DNA from: Nautilus pompilius
Lineage: Eukaryota > Mollusca > Cephalopoda > Nautilida > Nautilidae
Length of the DNA stretch: 64,000 nucleotides
NCBI GenBank assembly: GCA_018389105.1
Contig: JACATO010000306.1
Location: forward strand, 755,001 to 819,000
Direction of reading: 5' to 3'
This document shows positions 25,910-37,150 of this stretch, in pieces (position 1 is the first letter of the stretch; every line of letters begins with the position of its first letter). The translations under genes and the position numbers were made by a program. The notes beneath the pieces are model-generated. The model was not told the origin of the DNA and searched no databases. It saw nothing but the letters and a program-made list of their open reading frames with translations.

Positions 25910-26560
25910 TGTTGATGATTGGGCTACAGAATGATGGGGGGAGATGCAATTAGAGAAAAATATAGAAACAATGAGGAAAGAAGAGAAATGGGGAAGATGG
26001 GGGAGAATGAATTGAAAATGAAGTGGAGAGAGATAAGAAAGAAAAAGAGATGAAAAAAGAAAAATAAGATGTGGACAGAGAAAGTTTAGCAAACGACATG
26101 AATGATAAAAAGGGGGAGAAAAATATTAATCCCATGATGTAAAAAAAATGGTAATAGAAAAAGAGAGTGAACGAGAGACGGGGAAAAAAAGGAGAGAAAG
26201 GCATAGGGTTAGATGGAAACACAGAGATGGGTAGAGATGGTTGGGAAAGAGATAGACGGAGTGAAGTGGGGAGAGATACAAAGAAAGACATGTGAAAATG
26301 AGGAAGCGAAAGATGGCAAAAAAGGAGAGAAAATAAAAGAGAGATGGGAAGAGAAAAGCAAAAAAGAAAGTACACAGAGAAATAAGTGGTGCAAAGGAAA
26401 CAAGGTAGGGAAGAGAAAGAAAAGGATCAAATGAGCAAAAGATATAAATGATAAAAAAATAAAATTCTAAAAATACAAAAGATAATCTCAGAGACAGGGA
26501 TAAGAAAAAAATCGACTTATGAAAAACAAAAAAAAGTAAAAACACATTTTTTGAAATAAT
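25743..26560. repeat. Polypurine tract with (TA)8 and (GA)23
   Basis: A TA run (25743-25758) is followed by about 800 bp in which the plus strand is overwhelmingly A and G, including a pure (GA)23 at 25861-25906. Diverged internal repeats are visible, for example GAAGTGGRGAGAGATA near 26020 and 26262 and AATGATAAAAA near 26098 and 26446. The Ser/Leu/Phe-rich minus-strand frames up to 154 codons and the Lys/Glu-rich plus-strand frame are products of this composition, not genes. Confidence 0.85.
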
Positions 26561-27015
26561 TTTCCAAAAATCAGTTGGGCTCAGCTGCAAGGAGAAAATC
26601 TTCTGTTGTGTTTTCTTTAATTTCGTATTTCCAACAAAATAGTAATTAGTTATTGAGCCTCTTTCATAACAAAAAAAACAAAAATATTTATATTGTTATG
26701 TTTTTGGTCCAAAAAATACAGACAAATGAATAATAGATTGTTTCAAAGTGCATATTATTTCACAATTGAAGAGAAACACGCTAGAAAATTTAAAAAATAA
26801 AAAAACATAAATCATCAAACTTGAACTCAACATGTCTTTGTTCTATCAGGTTACCACCTGCCGTCTTTTTAAACAGTGAAAAATGACGGCTATTTCACGC
26901 ACGCTCACATCTCGTCTTCTATCAAAAATAACTGTCGTCAGTGTTTAATAATGTTTATCGATCTGTACAAAAGGTTCCTCAAAGTGTCAGCCAGATTACG
27001 AGGATAAAATAAACA
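26561..27015. other. AT-rich non-coding stretch
   Basis: No gene or repeat recognised. Confidence 0.55.
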
Positions 27016-27415
27016 GCACACGTAGATATCCACCAACTAACAAAGAAGAAAACAACATATACAGTAAATGTCAGCCAATTAACAAAGAAGAAAACAACAT
27101 ATACAGTAGATGTCAGCCAACTAACAAAGAAAATATCAGATCATAGAGCATACATTGAGTGTCAACCAAATGACAAAGGAAACAACTGATAGCACACATA
27201 CAGTAGATGACAACCATATCACAAATAAGAAAACAGCTTATATAGTGGGTATCAGCCATCTCACAAATAAGAAAACAACATATACTGCAGATGTCAGCCA
27301 ACTAGCAAAAAAGATATCAGATCATAGAGCATACGTTGAATTTCAGCCAACTAACAAAGGAAACACACGTACAGTAGATATCAACCAACTAACAAAAAAG
27401 AAAACACCTTTTAGC
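27016..27415. repeat. 42-bp minisatellite, ~9 diverged units
   Basis: Units share GTAGATGTCAGCCAACTAAC followed by an A-rich AAAGAAGAAAACAACATATACA. The first clear copies are exactly 42 bp apart (27063 and 27105). A second-level duplication places the phrase ATATCAGATCATAGAGCATA at 27133 and 27314, 181 bp apart. The 111-codon plus-strand frame (27155-27490) reads as a 14-residue repeat around NQLTKKKT; the multiple-of-three unit explains this without requiring a gene, and neighbouring units shift frame. Confidence 0.85.
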
Positions 27416-28715
27416 ACATGTCAAAGTCAAGCAAGATGTATTTTATTCACGTTAAACAAACGTGTTACCTATCATACAGCATGCGTATAGAAGAAAAACC
27501 GCAACTTAAAATGCATCTATATAAATGTGACAAATGACAAAGAAAATCCATGAACAGAACTAGTACACAATTTTGAACAGTAGATTGGCTCAGTAACTTA
27601 AAATGAAATTATATTAGAAGCCTATTTTAAAATTTATTTATTTTTATAATTTATTGATGGTGTTAGGAAAACAATGGAACAAATATATTAAACAGAGTTA
27701 AATTATAGTACATAATGAAACAATAATGTTCTTTCTGTCTTTGTCAACATGCTTATTTTAGACCATTTATCAACATTCAAGAAATCAAAAAAATATATAA
27801 GTACAGTATTCTAGCATGTATATTTACTGTTGACCTAATAACAGTCGTAATCACGTGTACAGATGCCCAACAGAAGAAATAAAACTGATTGTAATAACGT
27901 AGACACGTATATTGTTAGAGAATAAAGAAAAAATCACGTTATATTCCCACATAATAAAAAAAAACTTTATGTTACGTTTCATGTATCACAGTTTGCCTGT
28001 CATACCTTTTATAACAGTTTAACTACAGCGCTCTCATCATGTTATATATCGTGTATCAGTGCACATAGCTTTTATGTTCTGTTAGTCAGTCTCGCTAGCA
28101 TTGGTATTACATCCCCAGGTATCTCGAGTGAACTTTCTGCTGACATAGTAGCGTAAAGCACAACTCTTGGTCCACTTATATATATATCAGTTCATTAGCG
28201 AAGTTCTCGCTTTTGTTTTATCTTAGTTCATTGATTACGTACTACTAGCATTACATAAATGTTACCTCTCGTATATCAATCCGTTATCTAGTAATATAAC
28301 TCTTGTGTTTTCTCGAATACTTGTTTTGTACAGAGGAATCGCGGATATCCTAGAAGGTGCTGGAACTTTTTTGATTTGGATTCAACGTAAGCAACAAAAA
28401 AAAAAAAAATTTACAACACACTTTTGGCCTCGCTCCTGCTAATCACGATAATCCGACTTCTATCGAGAAAATAGCGCTGTGTTTATCGACTCCTTTTGGC
28501 GTATAGAGAAACCAAAATAAAAACATTAAAGCAAACTGGCACTCTGGTCTGCGAGGTTGCTGATTTTTTTCACCACTGCTCACCAATATCCTCCTTCAAA
28601 TCGGGCCTAGATATAGTTTATACATCTATATTGCTTATTTTATTTTTCTTGGTATCTGGAAATAATCATTTTTATTCTCCAGATATGAAACATTCAACTA
28701 ATTTTGTATTTAAAA
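27416..28715. other. AT-rich non-coding stretch
   Basis: No gene recognised. A poly-A run lies at about 28396-28409. Confidence 0.55.
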
Positions 28716-28884
<169 letters not shown>

Positions 28885-29094
28885 ACTCGCAAATCATTTT
28901 ATGAAATAAGTTTTTGAAAAATATAAATTCATTTCTGTTCACACTTTAAGTGTGGTTTGTTTTTGACAGTGAGTTGCAATATACAGATTCATGGAAACTT
29001 TCCAATAGAAATTCTTTCTCTCTTTCTCTTTCTTTGTAATTCATCGCATTTAGATGTGGGTTTAGTTGGCCTGCAGGTGTCTCGTTTCACACCG

Positions 29095-29194
29095 TACACG
29101 CACGCACGCACGCACACACACACACACACACACACAACACACACACACACACTCACTCTCTCTCTCTCCCTTTCTCTCTCTTTCTCTCTCTCTC
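29095..29194. repeat. Compound (CA)n-(CT)n microsatellite
   Basis: ACGC/CA repeats to about 29153 are followed by CT repeats to 29194. Confidence 0.95.
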
Positions 29195-30387
29195 CTAGTG
29201 AATTTTTTAAAACTCCCCTTCTGTTATTGCCAGGAAACAATCTTTATTAATAAATACACACATAATGAGCTATTTGATGTTTCTAGGCTTGAAGATATAC
29301 AAAATAAATCGCGTCTGTATTGTTGTTTTCACTGATTCCTTTATGTACTTCGCGCGAGAGGATAACATTCGGCTTGTCGTGTGAAAGATCCAAGATAGCG
29401 CCGTGTGAGTGCCGTCCGTGCCCAGACAGACAGACAGGCAAACAGATAACTATCAAGCATTCAGCGTGCACCAACTATCCATAAATGCATTTTTACGAGC
29501 AAGTCATATTAACAGCAACACCGTCCTCCGCTTGTTACCGTGGCATTGTTCACCGCGTGAGATTTCCTGGAAAACCCTGGCAGCGCTCAGAAATCTGTCG
29601 CAGCAAACGGGCCGTACACCGCGTACAGTACGCGCACAATCAACGAGGATAAATTACAATTGATTGCGAGTCGACTGTTAGCGACAACAAACCAGTTTCC
29701 GGCTATAAAAGAAAGGCCTTCAAAAAATATCGCAAGAAAATATGCCGTAGTATTTAGACCGCATAGATAAGAAAACTTCTCAGATTTATATAAAAGAAAA
29801 ATATTAATTAAAAAATATAATAATACTGGGTTAATTACCCAGATAAAGTTACGTCACGAGCGAAACTGCTAGTTTTTGTATATGACGTCAGCAGAAGATC
29901 CGGTCAGGTGCTGAGTGGAGGACAAAGAGGTCCGTTGTAATAATAACATTAGTTAGTCTTTACATTATATACATTGGATTGAATCCAAGAGAGAGAAATA
30001 TATATAAAACAAAAAAAATATTATTTATCAATTAAAGAAAAAACAATTGGAAGTTATTTAAATTATATTTACTCTTTAAATTTATTTATTTAACAAAACA
30101 AATATAAAATAACAGCAAGTTTTTATCTCGGCATCATTGAAGCCACAAATTTCATTTGCATAACCGAATGATTTCAAAAAATCTTTGTCTGTACATTATT
30201 AGATGAAACCATTCATGAATTCTATCACCTACAAAGCAACTTATTTATTTTATCGTTTTTAAAAGCATCTTTTAAAAATATTTTGATTTAAATTAAATTT
30301 ATATGTAGAAAGTAATGACGTGGATAAATTGACATCAGACTAAACAAAATCACGCACCTGGCAAACGTTGACAAATATATTGTCTAA
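29195..30387. other. Mixed unique stretch with TATA box and CRE
   Basis: A GC-flanked TATAAAAG lies at about 29704-29711 and a perfect CRE TGACGTCA at 29883-29890. The order TATA then CRE does not make a standard plus-strand promoter. CG content is higher at 29340-29700, then falls. No coding exon was found. Confidence 0.4.
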
Positions 30388-30792
30388 ATGTCTGGTCTAC
30401 TACCATTGATTTTATCTTTACTTTTCATGATTGTTCAAAAGACGGCGATTCAGTCGTTTTCGAAAAGCTTCTCGACAATGTTAAGAACTGCCACTGCTCT
30501 AGCAAAGTTATGTCTTGAAGGAGTGTCTGAGATATTTTTCAACAGTTTCACCACATTGCAATTAGGTCATTTTTTTATGTGGCTACTTCTATCCTATGAG
30601 CATGGAAAATGTTGTGTGCATGCTGATATAGAGAAGAAAACGCAAATCAATAGGGATTATCTAGCAGCATTGTTGAGCACATCTATAATTGATCGAAACT
30701 CACCAGATATAAAGGATTGTGGAACAGCGTGTTTCAAAATAGCGCTTTTTTTTGTTTATTCACATAACATCATATCAGAAACTGAACCTTAA
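30388..30792 (+). CDS. Single-exon open frame, 134 aa, signal-peptide-like start, doubtful
   Basis: A 134-codon frame outside any simple repeat. It starts MSGLLPLILSLLFMIV, a hydrophobic run like a signal peptide or anchor, and later carries several cysteines (LCLEG, GKCCVHAD, DCGTACF). An AATAAA lies at 30876-30881, about 85 bp after the stop. That would suit a small secreted cysteine-containing protein, but the context of the ATG is poor, no promoter motif is evident, and frames this long are expected about once by chance in this window. No family recognised. Confidence 0.17.
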   Translation: MSGLLPLILSLLFMIVQKTAIQSFSKSFSTMLRTATALAKLCLEGVSEIFFNSFTTLQLGHFFMWLLLSYEHGKCCVHADIEKKTQINRDYLAALLSTSIIDRNSPDIKDCGTACFKIALFFVYSHNIISETEP

Positions 30793-31314
30793 AAATCCAA
30801 GTTTTTCCTTTTAAGGAAGTACTATAAATTTTAGTAGTATCGCAGTGTTATTTAATGTTCTTAAGGTAAAGAGACAATAAACATCTAGAGCAGCACACTT
30901 CACTTGGAAGCCAAATTTTAAACAAAATTAATGAATTAAACGTTTTTTGTTTTGATTTGTTTTGTTTGCATGTAATAACCACACGAAACCTTTCAGGTGG
31001 CCTATTTGGACAATTATGCCACGATATGACGAAATACTTAAAATTACACTGCGACCTGTGACAAAATAGATATCTGCGATTTCATATGAATATCATCACT
31101 TAATAGTAAAATCCTCCGACCAAAAAATGTCTGCTTGCATTATGCGATCGTCGGGGTAAAGATAAAAAGAAAAATAGTATTTATTCACTCATCTATGAAT
31201 GGAATGACAATCTTTTAACTGTAATTTGTTAACTTTTATTAAAAGTCAGATTATGATAGCCAACGTAATATTGTCATTTGTCCACTTCGAAACTTTATCT
31301 ACCATCGCTACCGT
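30793..31314. other. AT-rich non-coding stretch
   Basis: No gene seen apart from the possible polyadenylation signal of the preceding frame. Confidence 0.55.
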
Positions 31315-31385
<71 letters not shown>

Positions 31386-31406
31386 ATAATAATAATAATA
31401 ATAATA

Positions 31407-31473
<67 letters not shown>

Positions 31474-31484
31474 TAATAATAATA
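31315..31484. repeat. Compound (ACT)23-(AAT)n microsatellite
   Basis: A pure ACT array (31315-31385) passes into AAT triplets to about 31484 with interruptions near 31407 and 31472. Poly-Thr, poly-Leu, poly-Asn and poly-Ser frames are its translations. Confidence 0.97.
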
Positions 31485-31958
31485 CACGAGAAATTGAGCA
31501 TCATTCAAGTAAAAGTATGTTTCATCCATTCCGCTCAGCCGAAAGAAATTTGTTTTAAATAGCTAAATTAGTTAGTGGTAGAGGAAAAATAAAATAAAGC
31601 ATCTGAAATTTTTCTTATTCTAATCCTTATCTAGTTGCCATCTGTCTGTTTTGTCTATAAGTAAATATTTCTAGTTGCAAGGTACAACGCATTTCGTAAA
31701 CATGTATTGGGTCACCCTTGTTCAGTCAGCCATTGCCTTCCTAACTATATTCGCTGGCAGATAGATTATATTTACATGCATTATTATCGTTCAAGAAATA
31801 AATGCTTTTAAATTTTTAAATAAAATCGTTCTTTAATCGTTTGTGTGCCAAACCATCTCTACAGCTTTACTTACTGCAAACTTTATTTATTCAGCAGAAT
31901 TAAGTGAGAAAACTGAAAATTTTATATTTTATTGGGAAAATTGTTTTAAATACTAATC
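31485..31958. other. AT-rich non-coding stretch
   Basis: No gene or repeat recognised. Confidence 0.55.

Positions 31959-32047
<89 letters not shown>
31959..32047. repeat. (ATT)n microsatellite
   Basis: About 29 ATT triplets with one small interruption near 31988. Confidence 0.97.
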
Positions 32048-32050
<3 letters not shown>

Positions 32051-32722
32051 AAGTAAACGTAGCAAATAGAGGAATCACCTGTTAGTTTACGTTTAATTAA
32101 ATAATTATCAATACGATTCTTGTTCGCAAGAATAACAATGTACAGCGACAGATTTTCTGGAGTAAGAAAACTAAGTCAGGTTCCGCCGGATTATTTCTAT
32201 TAGTGATTACTGAGGACAATTTGGTTGCCCTGAATTTTATATAAACAATGAAGATTACCTCCCTTATCTATAACGAATTACTTTGGATGTTTGACTTTAC
32301 TTCTAATTGCTATTTTAATTATTTGTAATATCGTCTCTTTATTGTAATAAATAAAAAAATATTTTTATTGTCTTCTTAGGAATCAAATGTCAACCGATCC
32401 CTGTAGGTAAACATTTACTGAAATAATCAAATTTGCCACAAAAGTACTAACTAGTACGTGAGGAAATGCCAAATTCAAATTAGAATGTTTTAGCACTAAT
32501 GACATTAACATTAATGCTTAGTCCCGTATTATTAAACTTTAATTCCTAGAGACTTCTCTCTTATTTTAATTTTTACGTAAATTTCGGAAGCAAAGTTTTT
32601 AAAGTGCAACCATTTTCATCGTTAATTTTGAAAGACTACATCTTTTATGTGAGTCAAGATTGCGCCAGAAAAATTGGTTAATTTGCCTTAACGCTTATAC
32701 ACGAACATGTATGTGATGTATA
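32048..32722. other. AT-rich non-coding stretch
   Basis: No gene or repeat recognised. Confidence 0.55.
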
Positions 32723-32775
32723 CGTGTGTTGTGTGTGTGTGTGTGGTGTGTGTGTGTGTGTGTGTGTACGTGTGC

Positions 32776-32812
<37 letters not shown>

Positions 32813-32850
32813 CACGTGCGTGCTTGCGTGTGCGTGCGTGTGCGTGTTTG

Positions 32851-32872
<22 letters not shown>
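32723..32872. repeat. Compound (GT)n-(TA)n microsatellite
   Basis: GT dinucleotides with scattered ACGT/GCGT interruptions to about 32850, then about 11 TA units. Cys/Val-rich frames are its translations. Confidence 0.96.
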
Positions 32873-32881
<9 letters not shown>

Positions 32882-33600
32882 TATTTTCTTATTGTAAAAG
32901 ATTCTTTTCCAGATCCATTTATCTGCCGTTAATTGTACAAATTCATTTTCACTTATGAATACTTTTGTTTGGCAATCAAATTTCTAGTTTTATTCTAAAA
33001 AATAAAGCAAAGATGTATAATTTATTTCTGACTCCCACCTCCAAAAATTTCTGTCTCACATTCACGACACCATCGTATGGTAACGGTATCTCTTTACAGA
33101 ATGTCTTTTGCTTGGCTCCTTCGTATCTCTCGCTTAGTCTTTTTATCGCTGCTTTTGTACTTTTTAGATACCAAGCTTCATCAAAGCATATTTCGTCGAA
33201 AATTTAAAATTGCTAATTATATATATATATATATATATAAATTTTCCGTTTATTTTAGATTATAAAATTAATTCGCTCAGTTTAACTTAAGATCTATAGG
33301 TTATAGTAATGTACTTTGTATTGCAGTTCGTTTTTTCGTAAAACTTGAATAAAATCTAGGAATAAATAATTTTAATATGTTTAATAACTTTAGGCAGCTG
33401 TTTGATTTATATGAGACACGTGTTTTAAGAATGATTTGCATATGCGATGGAAAGTGGTTAGATGGTCAGAACAACTGTTGCTTCATACCGCTCACGTTAC
33501 TGTCTCCTTTCATACCCTGCCCTCAACAGCTTGTCATGATTTCTGACGCAAGAGTAACCGCCCTTAGATAGTTAATCTTTAGTTGCGAACCACGCCAAAA
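32873..33600. other. AT-rich stretch with (TA)11
   Basis: A TA run lies at 33218-33239. No gene supported. Confidence 0.55.
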
Positions 33601-33870
33601 ATTCCAGTAGAGACTTGAAAACGACCGTTTGTATGGCTGGCAGCAGTAAAGGTCTGTGCTCGACAGTGATGTAATCCTATCTGGTAGAAACCGTTTCAGA
33701 CATCACTGCTGACCAATGAAAAACAATGCAGCGCAACAATAGCTTTATTTGAAAGAAAAGAAAGCATATTTACTTGTAGCGGCGTTGCCGTGTTGGGATG
33801 CGGGAGTTGTCGCGACATGGCTGAGCCCATCCAAAAGCGCGGATGAACGCAGCAACAATATCAACGGAAA
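33601..33870. other. CG-richer unique island
   Basis: Mixed-composition DNA in an AT-rich neighbourhood. It contains ACCAATGAAAAACAATG (CCAAT core and SOX-like ACAAT cores) near 33712-33728 and further AACAAT cores. It resembles a regulatory segment; no open splice-bounded frame was seen. Confidence 0.3.
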
Positions 33871-35100
33871 GCGGCTGTGTGAAGAGAACACATTTTTAAA
33901 ATCTGCCTTTAAAAAGATGAGTTAACTATAATATCAGCGTTGCTTATTAAAGTTTAAAATTAACGGAGACTCAGTTTGTGAAATGGAAACGTTGGACATC
34001 CGATGCCAGTCTGTTTACTCGTTCTTGAATAAAAACTGGTGGATCACTTTGAGTCAGGGAGTTAGTAGTTGGACTGCATCCCCTTTTTCTTTTTTTTTAA
34101 GTTTATGAAATGATATCATTAAAGCTGAACAAAATCATAAACGCTAAGGTTCAGTCCTAAAAAGCAAGAAAATGCTATGCCTCCAATATATTTATAAAAA
34201 TTGTTTATTTGACTGTAACTGAAAATTTTAAGTAAAATTAAGAATTGATAAATTTGTCTAATATTTTGGGGTGTTATTTATTGTTTTCTAAGTATTTTGT
34301 GTGAATTTTGAAAAAGGTAAATAATGTGATCGTTAAAAAAGATAATAAAACATATGCACAAATAAAATAAATAAATAAATGCAGTTTAACAGAGAGGGTT
34401 CAAAAGCATCGCCTTGTATGAGGCAAGTAAAAGGTAAGGGTTCGCATTTGTGCTAACCTGCTTGCAATACCTGAGTTTGCAGAACAATGATGATTAAATT
34501 TCGGGAGAGGTATTGTTTAGAGAACATTTACTATCTGCCAGATAGGGTTTTCATGAAAGACGGTCGGCAAAAGAGGTAAAAAGGGAAACACAAACTTGAG
34601 TAGAGAAACAAAAAGCAACAGAGAGAAAAGAGATAGTTTCAAAGATAACATGAAAATCTTCAAATATTAATTTGGCAACTTTGACATTCTTAATGACCCA
34701 TTACGGTGTGAGAAAAAAAGAGAATGGTCAGGTCTAAAATCAAAATAGTTTTCAATATACAGTTAGCAATTCTCACAAAGAGTTGTACATATTATCGACA
34801 ATTATTACTGGAAACTCCAGTTATTTTCTGAAAGGAGGTTTCTCAGAAACGTATTTGTTCAGATCGGTGTATCGAGTTTACGCCGAGGTTCAGCCTGTAC
34901 TGGCTAAATGCGCAGTCGGTGGGTGTGGGAGCGAACGGCAGATGAGAACAACTAACACCTGTCTTTTTTGAATCGAATAAATGAAGAAAATATCTGATAC
35001 GTAATATACAAGTTAAGCTAATCTGAAACAATGGTTGCCTTGGTACGCTTTAAAAAGAAATACGGGTAGAAATCACTGATTCCAAGGGAGATAATTTCTG
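33871..35100. other. AT-rich non-coding stretch
   Basis: No gene or notable repeat. Short AAAT runs near 34363-34379. Confidence 0.55.
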
Positions 35101-36089
35101 CAGAAGTCAAGCACATTATTTGGAGGTATGGGGTGATGGGGGTCCCTGCACGTGAAAAGTCCCGCAAACCCCCTGGCAGCTCCCAGGAGCCAGTCAGTTG
35201 TGGGAGAGAAAGACGTCTGGGAGAAAGCTCATATTTGAATTTTATTTTTGCTTTTCTTTATGTCTCATTTGAAATTAACTCGGTGCTAAGGAGACAAGTT
35301 GTGTGGCGAGGGAGGGCCGTTGGGGTTCCATTCACGCAGAAATGCCTCGCGAGCTTGTTTAAAGGCGAATTAAAAAAAAAACCCATTCAATATTCTAATT
35401 CAATACGTCAGCAATTTATTCTTTGAGCAAAATTTGCAGAAAAGTATTTCATTGAAAACTGGCACGCATTCATTTTCCGCTTCTCTGATAAAAAGAGAAA
35501 GAAAATTTATAAAAACAGAAGTTCACCTGGAGCTGAGGCAAACATTAAAAAAGAAAAAGAAAATGCCCGAGCTGCGCACAAAAGGTACAAGTCATACTGC
35601 ACCGGGTGGATTGTTTTAGCTGTGGACATCCTGGTATTGTTCTACCCCAGCTCCGCGGTTCTTTCCATGTTGTTATTCCAAGCCTTGGTTGCAATTCTTT
35701 CGGCCGCCAACATTTCTGACGGATGCACAAGTTGGTGTGGGGTGAAAGGCAAACACCTGGGGGTGGTGGACACTAGTGTGGGGTAGCGGAGCCATCGGGT
35801 CTCTTTGTAACCCTGCCGGACGCCCCAGGGGTCTGCCCCGACATCTCTACCGCACCTGGCAACTCGTAGGGGCCCTTCTACGTAATTAACGGCCTCGTTC
35901 GCTGACCAGGCCTAGACAAAGAGTTCGAGCGGGCGTCATCGCCTTTAGAATTGCTCTCTTTTATTGTTAGCGGCTTGCTTAAATTAGTTGGGAAACGACT
36001 TGTCCATGTTAGTTGGGGCCAGACATTCTAGGGTCTGACACTCTACCTACCTACCCGTGTAGCTCACACACTGCTCTGTCTCCTTCCAG
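35101..36089. other. CG-richer unique stretch upstream of exon candidate
   Basis: Mixed-composition sequence, notably G-rich at 35125-35175 and C-rich at 35800-35880. It ends in a pyrimidine tract and AG acceptor (CTCTGTCTCCTTCCAG, 36074-36089). It may be intron and regulatory DNA of the gene owning the next exon. Confidence 0.4.
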
Positions 36090-36251
36090 TCAGGTCCAGC
36101 TGTGAACCAGGGTGCCACCCAAACCCTTTCTACCCCGTGAGGTCGCTGATGCCACCGGAGCGGGCACAGCACGAACATTCTGCATCCATGCTGCAGTGCC
36201 CAACGAGCCACCCCAGCGAGCAAGAAATGAGCGAACTCGGCTCCAGCGACG
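36090..36251 (+). CDS. Best exon candidate, 162 nt, family unknown
   Basis: A strong pyrimidine-rich acceptor (CTCTGTCTCCTTCCAG) precedes it and a consensus donor follows (GACG|GTAAGT, GT at 36252). Only one frame is open throughout, reading RSSCEPGCHPNPFYPVRSLM and onward to EQEMSELGSSD; the other two forward frames stop inside the exon. It enters and leaves in phase 1, splitting a glycine codon at the donor. If the exon starts the protein, three ATGs are possible: 36149 (34 codons to the donor), one in ASMLQ, and one in EQEMSEL with the best start context (G at -3, A at +4). The peptide is Ser/Pro/Glu/His-rich and probably disordered, like an N-terminal segment of a regulatory protein. CG content is well above flanking intron level. 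The gene is not identified. Confidence 0.5.
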
Positions 36252-36900
36252 GTAAGTGTTTTCTAGCTTCACCCAATTTGTAGAAAACTCTCTCCACCTT
36301 TCTCTTGCCTGTATCGTGGAGCATTGAGAGCTTCCCACGTCGACAGTCTTCCAAATATTCCAGCTCACTGCAAAGATAACACTTGATAGTGGATTTTTGC
36401 ACCACACTATCCGCACGGAAACTCTCTCGGTAATCACAAAATGATATGTTTTATTTAATGTTGATGAATACTTCTTGTATACAGCCAACCCTTTTTAAAG
36501 TCTTTAGGTTACTTATCTTTTCACATTTCCTTTATCTCCATGTTACCTGCTTCATATCTTTTCTCACCTTGACCAAGTATCTATGTTACTTTCTCCTTAT
36601 CACTTCTTTAAACTCCCGTTTAACACCGCTTTAGCATTGAAAACCTATCATCAGTCCTGTTGCCTTCAGATCGTTCTTAAGATGTTCTTTCTCACATTTA
36701 CTGCCTCATCACAAACGAATCCTGTTTTAAATTTCACTTTGAAGTTTGAACGTCTAATAACCTTCATCACGTGTATTGTATAGTCATCTTTACACCTAAT
36801 TAAACAGAAAAGTTGTGTACTTTTGATTGATTGTTTATATATATGTCATATATAATAGACGTCCAGCCACAGACTCTGGAATCTTATTTACGAATCGAAC
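36252..36900. other. Probable intron start, AT-rich
   Basis: After the donor the sequence becomes pyrimidine- and AT-rich. Short Leu/Phe-rich frames at 36446-36783 are composition effects. Confidence 0.45.
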
Positions 36901-37150
36901 GTATTGGGTCACATAGTGACCAAAGTAGGTAACCAGCTAGCGGTGAATCGTGCGCCGCTGTCCGTCCAGGAAGCACTCGCGCGCGTGCGACAGAAGGTGC
37001 GTGCGCACAACTGACGCGCAAATAAATTAACTCTGACCGAAACCGGACCTGGTTCAGCTGAGAAGGCACCGCCACGTGGTCATTTCTATAAAAGTGACCA
37101 GCTAAGTGACCAGGTTCGTGTCACACGTGTTTGGCACGCTTGCTGTGAGT
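36901..37150 (+). promoter_or_regulatory. TATA-containing promoter-like segment with TGACC half-sites
   Basis: TATAAAAG at 37087-37094 has a CACGTG E-box 9 bp upstream (37073-37078). Around them are six GGTCA/TGACC half-sites: an inverted pair with 3-bp spacing GGTCAC-ata-GTGACC (36907-36921), single sites at 37034 and 37078, and a 12-bp-period direct pair at 37095 and 37107. A transcript starting about 30 bp after TATA would begin near 37118 and soon meet a donor-like GTGAGT (37145). CpG content is high at 36940-37015. TGACC is the nuclear-receptor half-site core. Start-site use is inferred. Confidence 0.35.

Noticed and set aside
25739..26590. Long Ser/Leu/Phe-rich minus-strand open frames up to 154 codons
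   Set aside because: They are translations of the polypurine/polypyrimidine tract, overlap in several frames and have no domain.
29704..29711. TATAAAAG as a promoter
   Set aside because: No start-proximal exon, open frame or donor follows, and the CRE lies downstream; kept only as a note.
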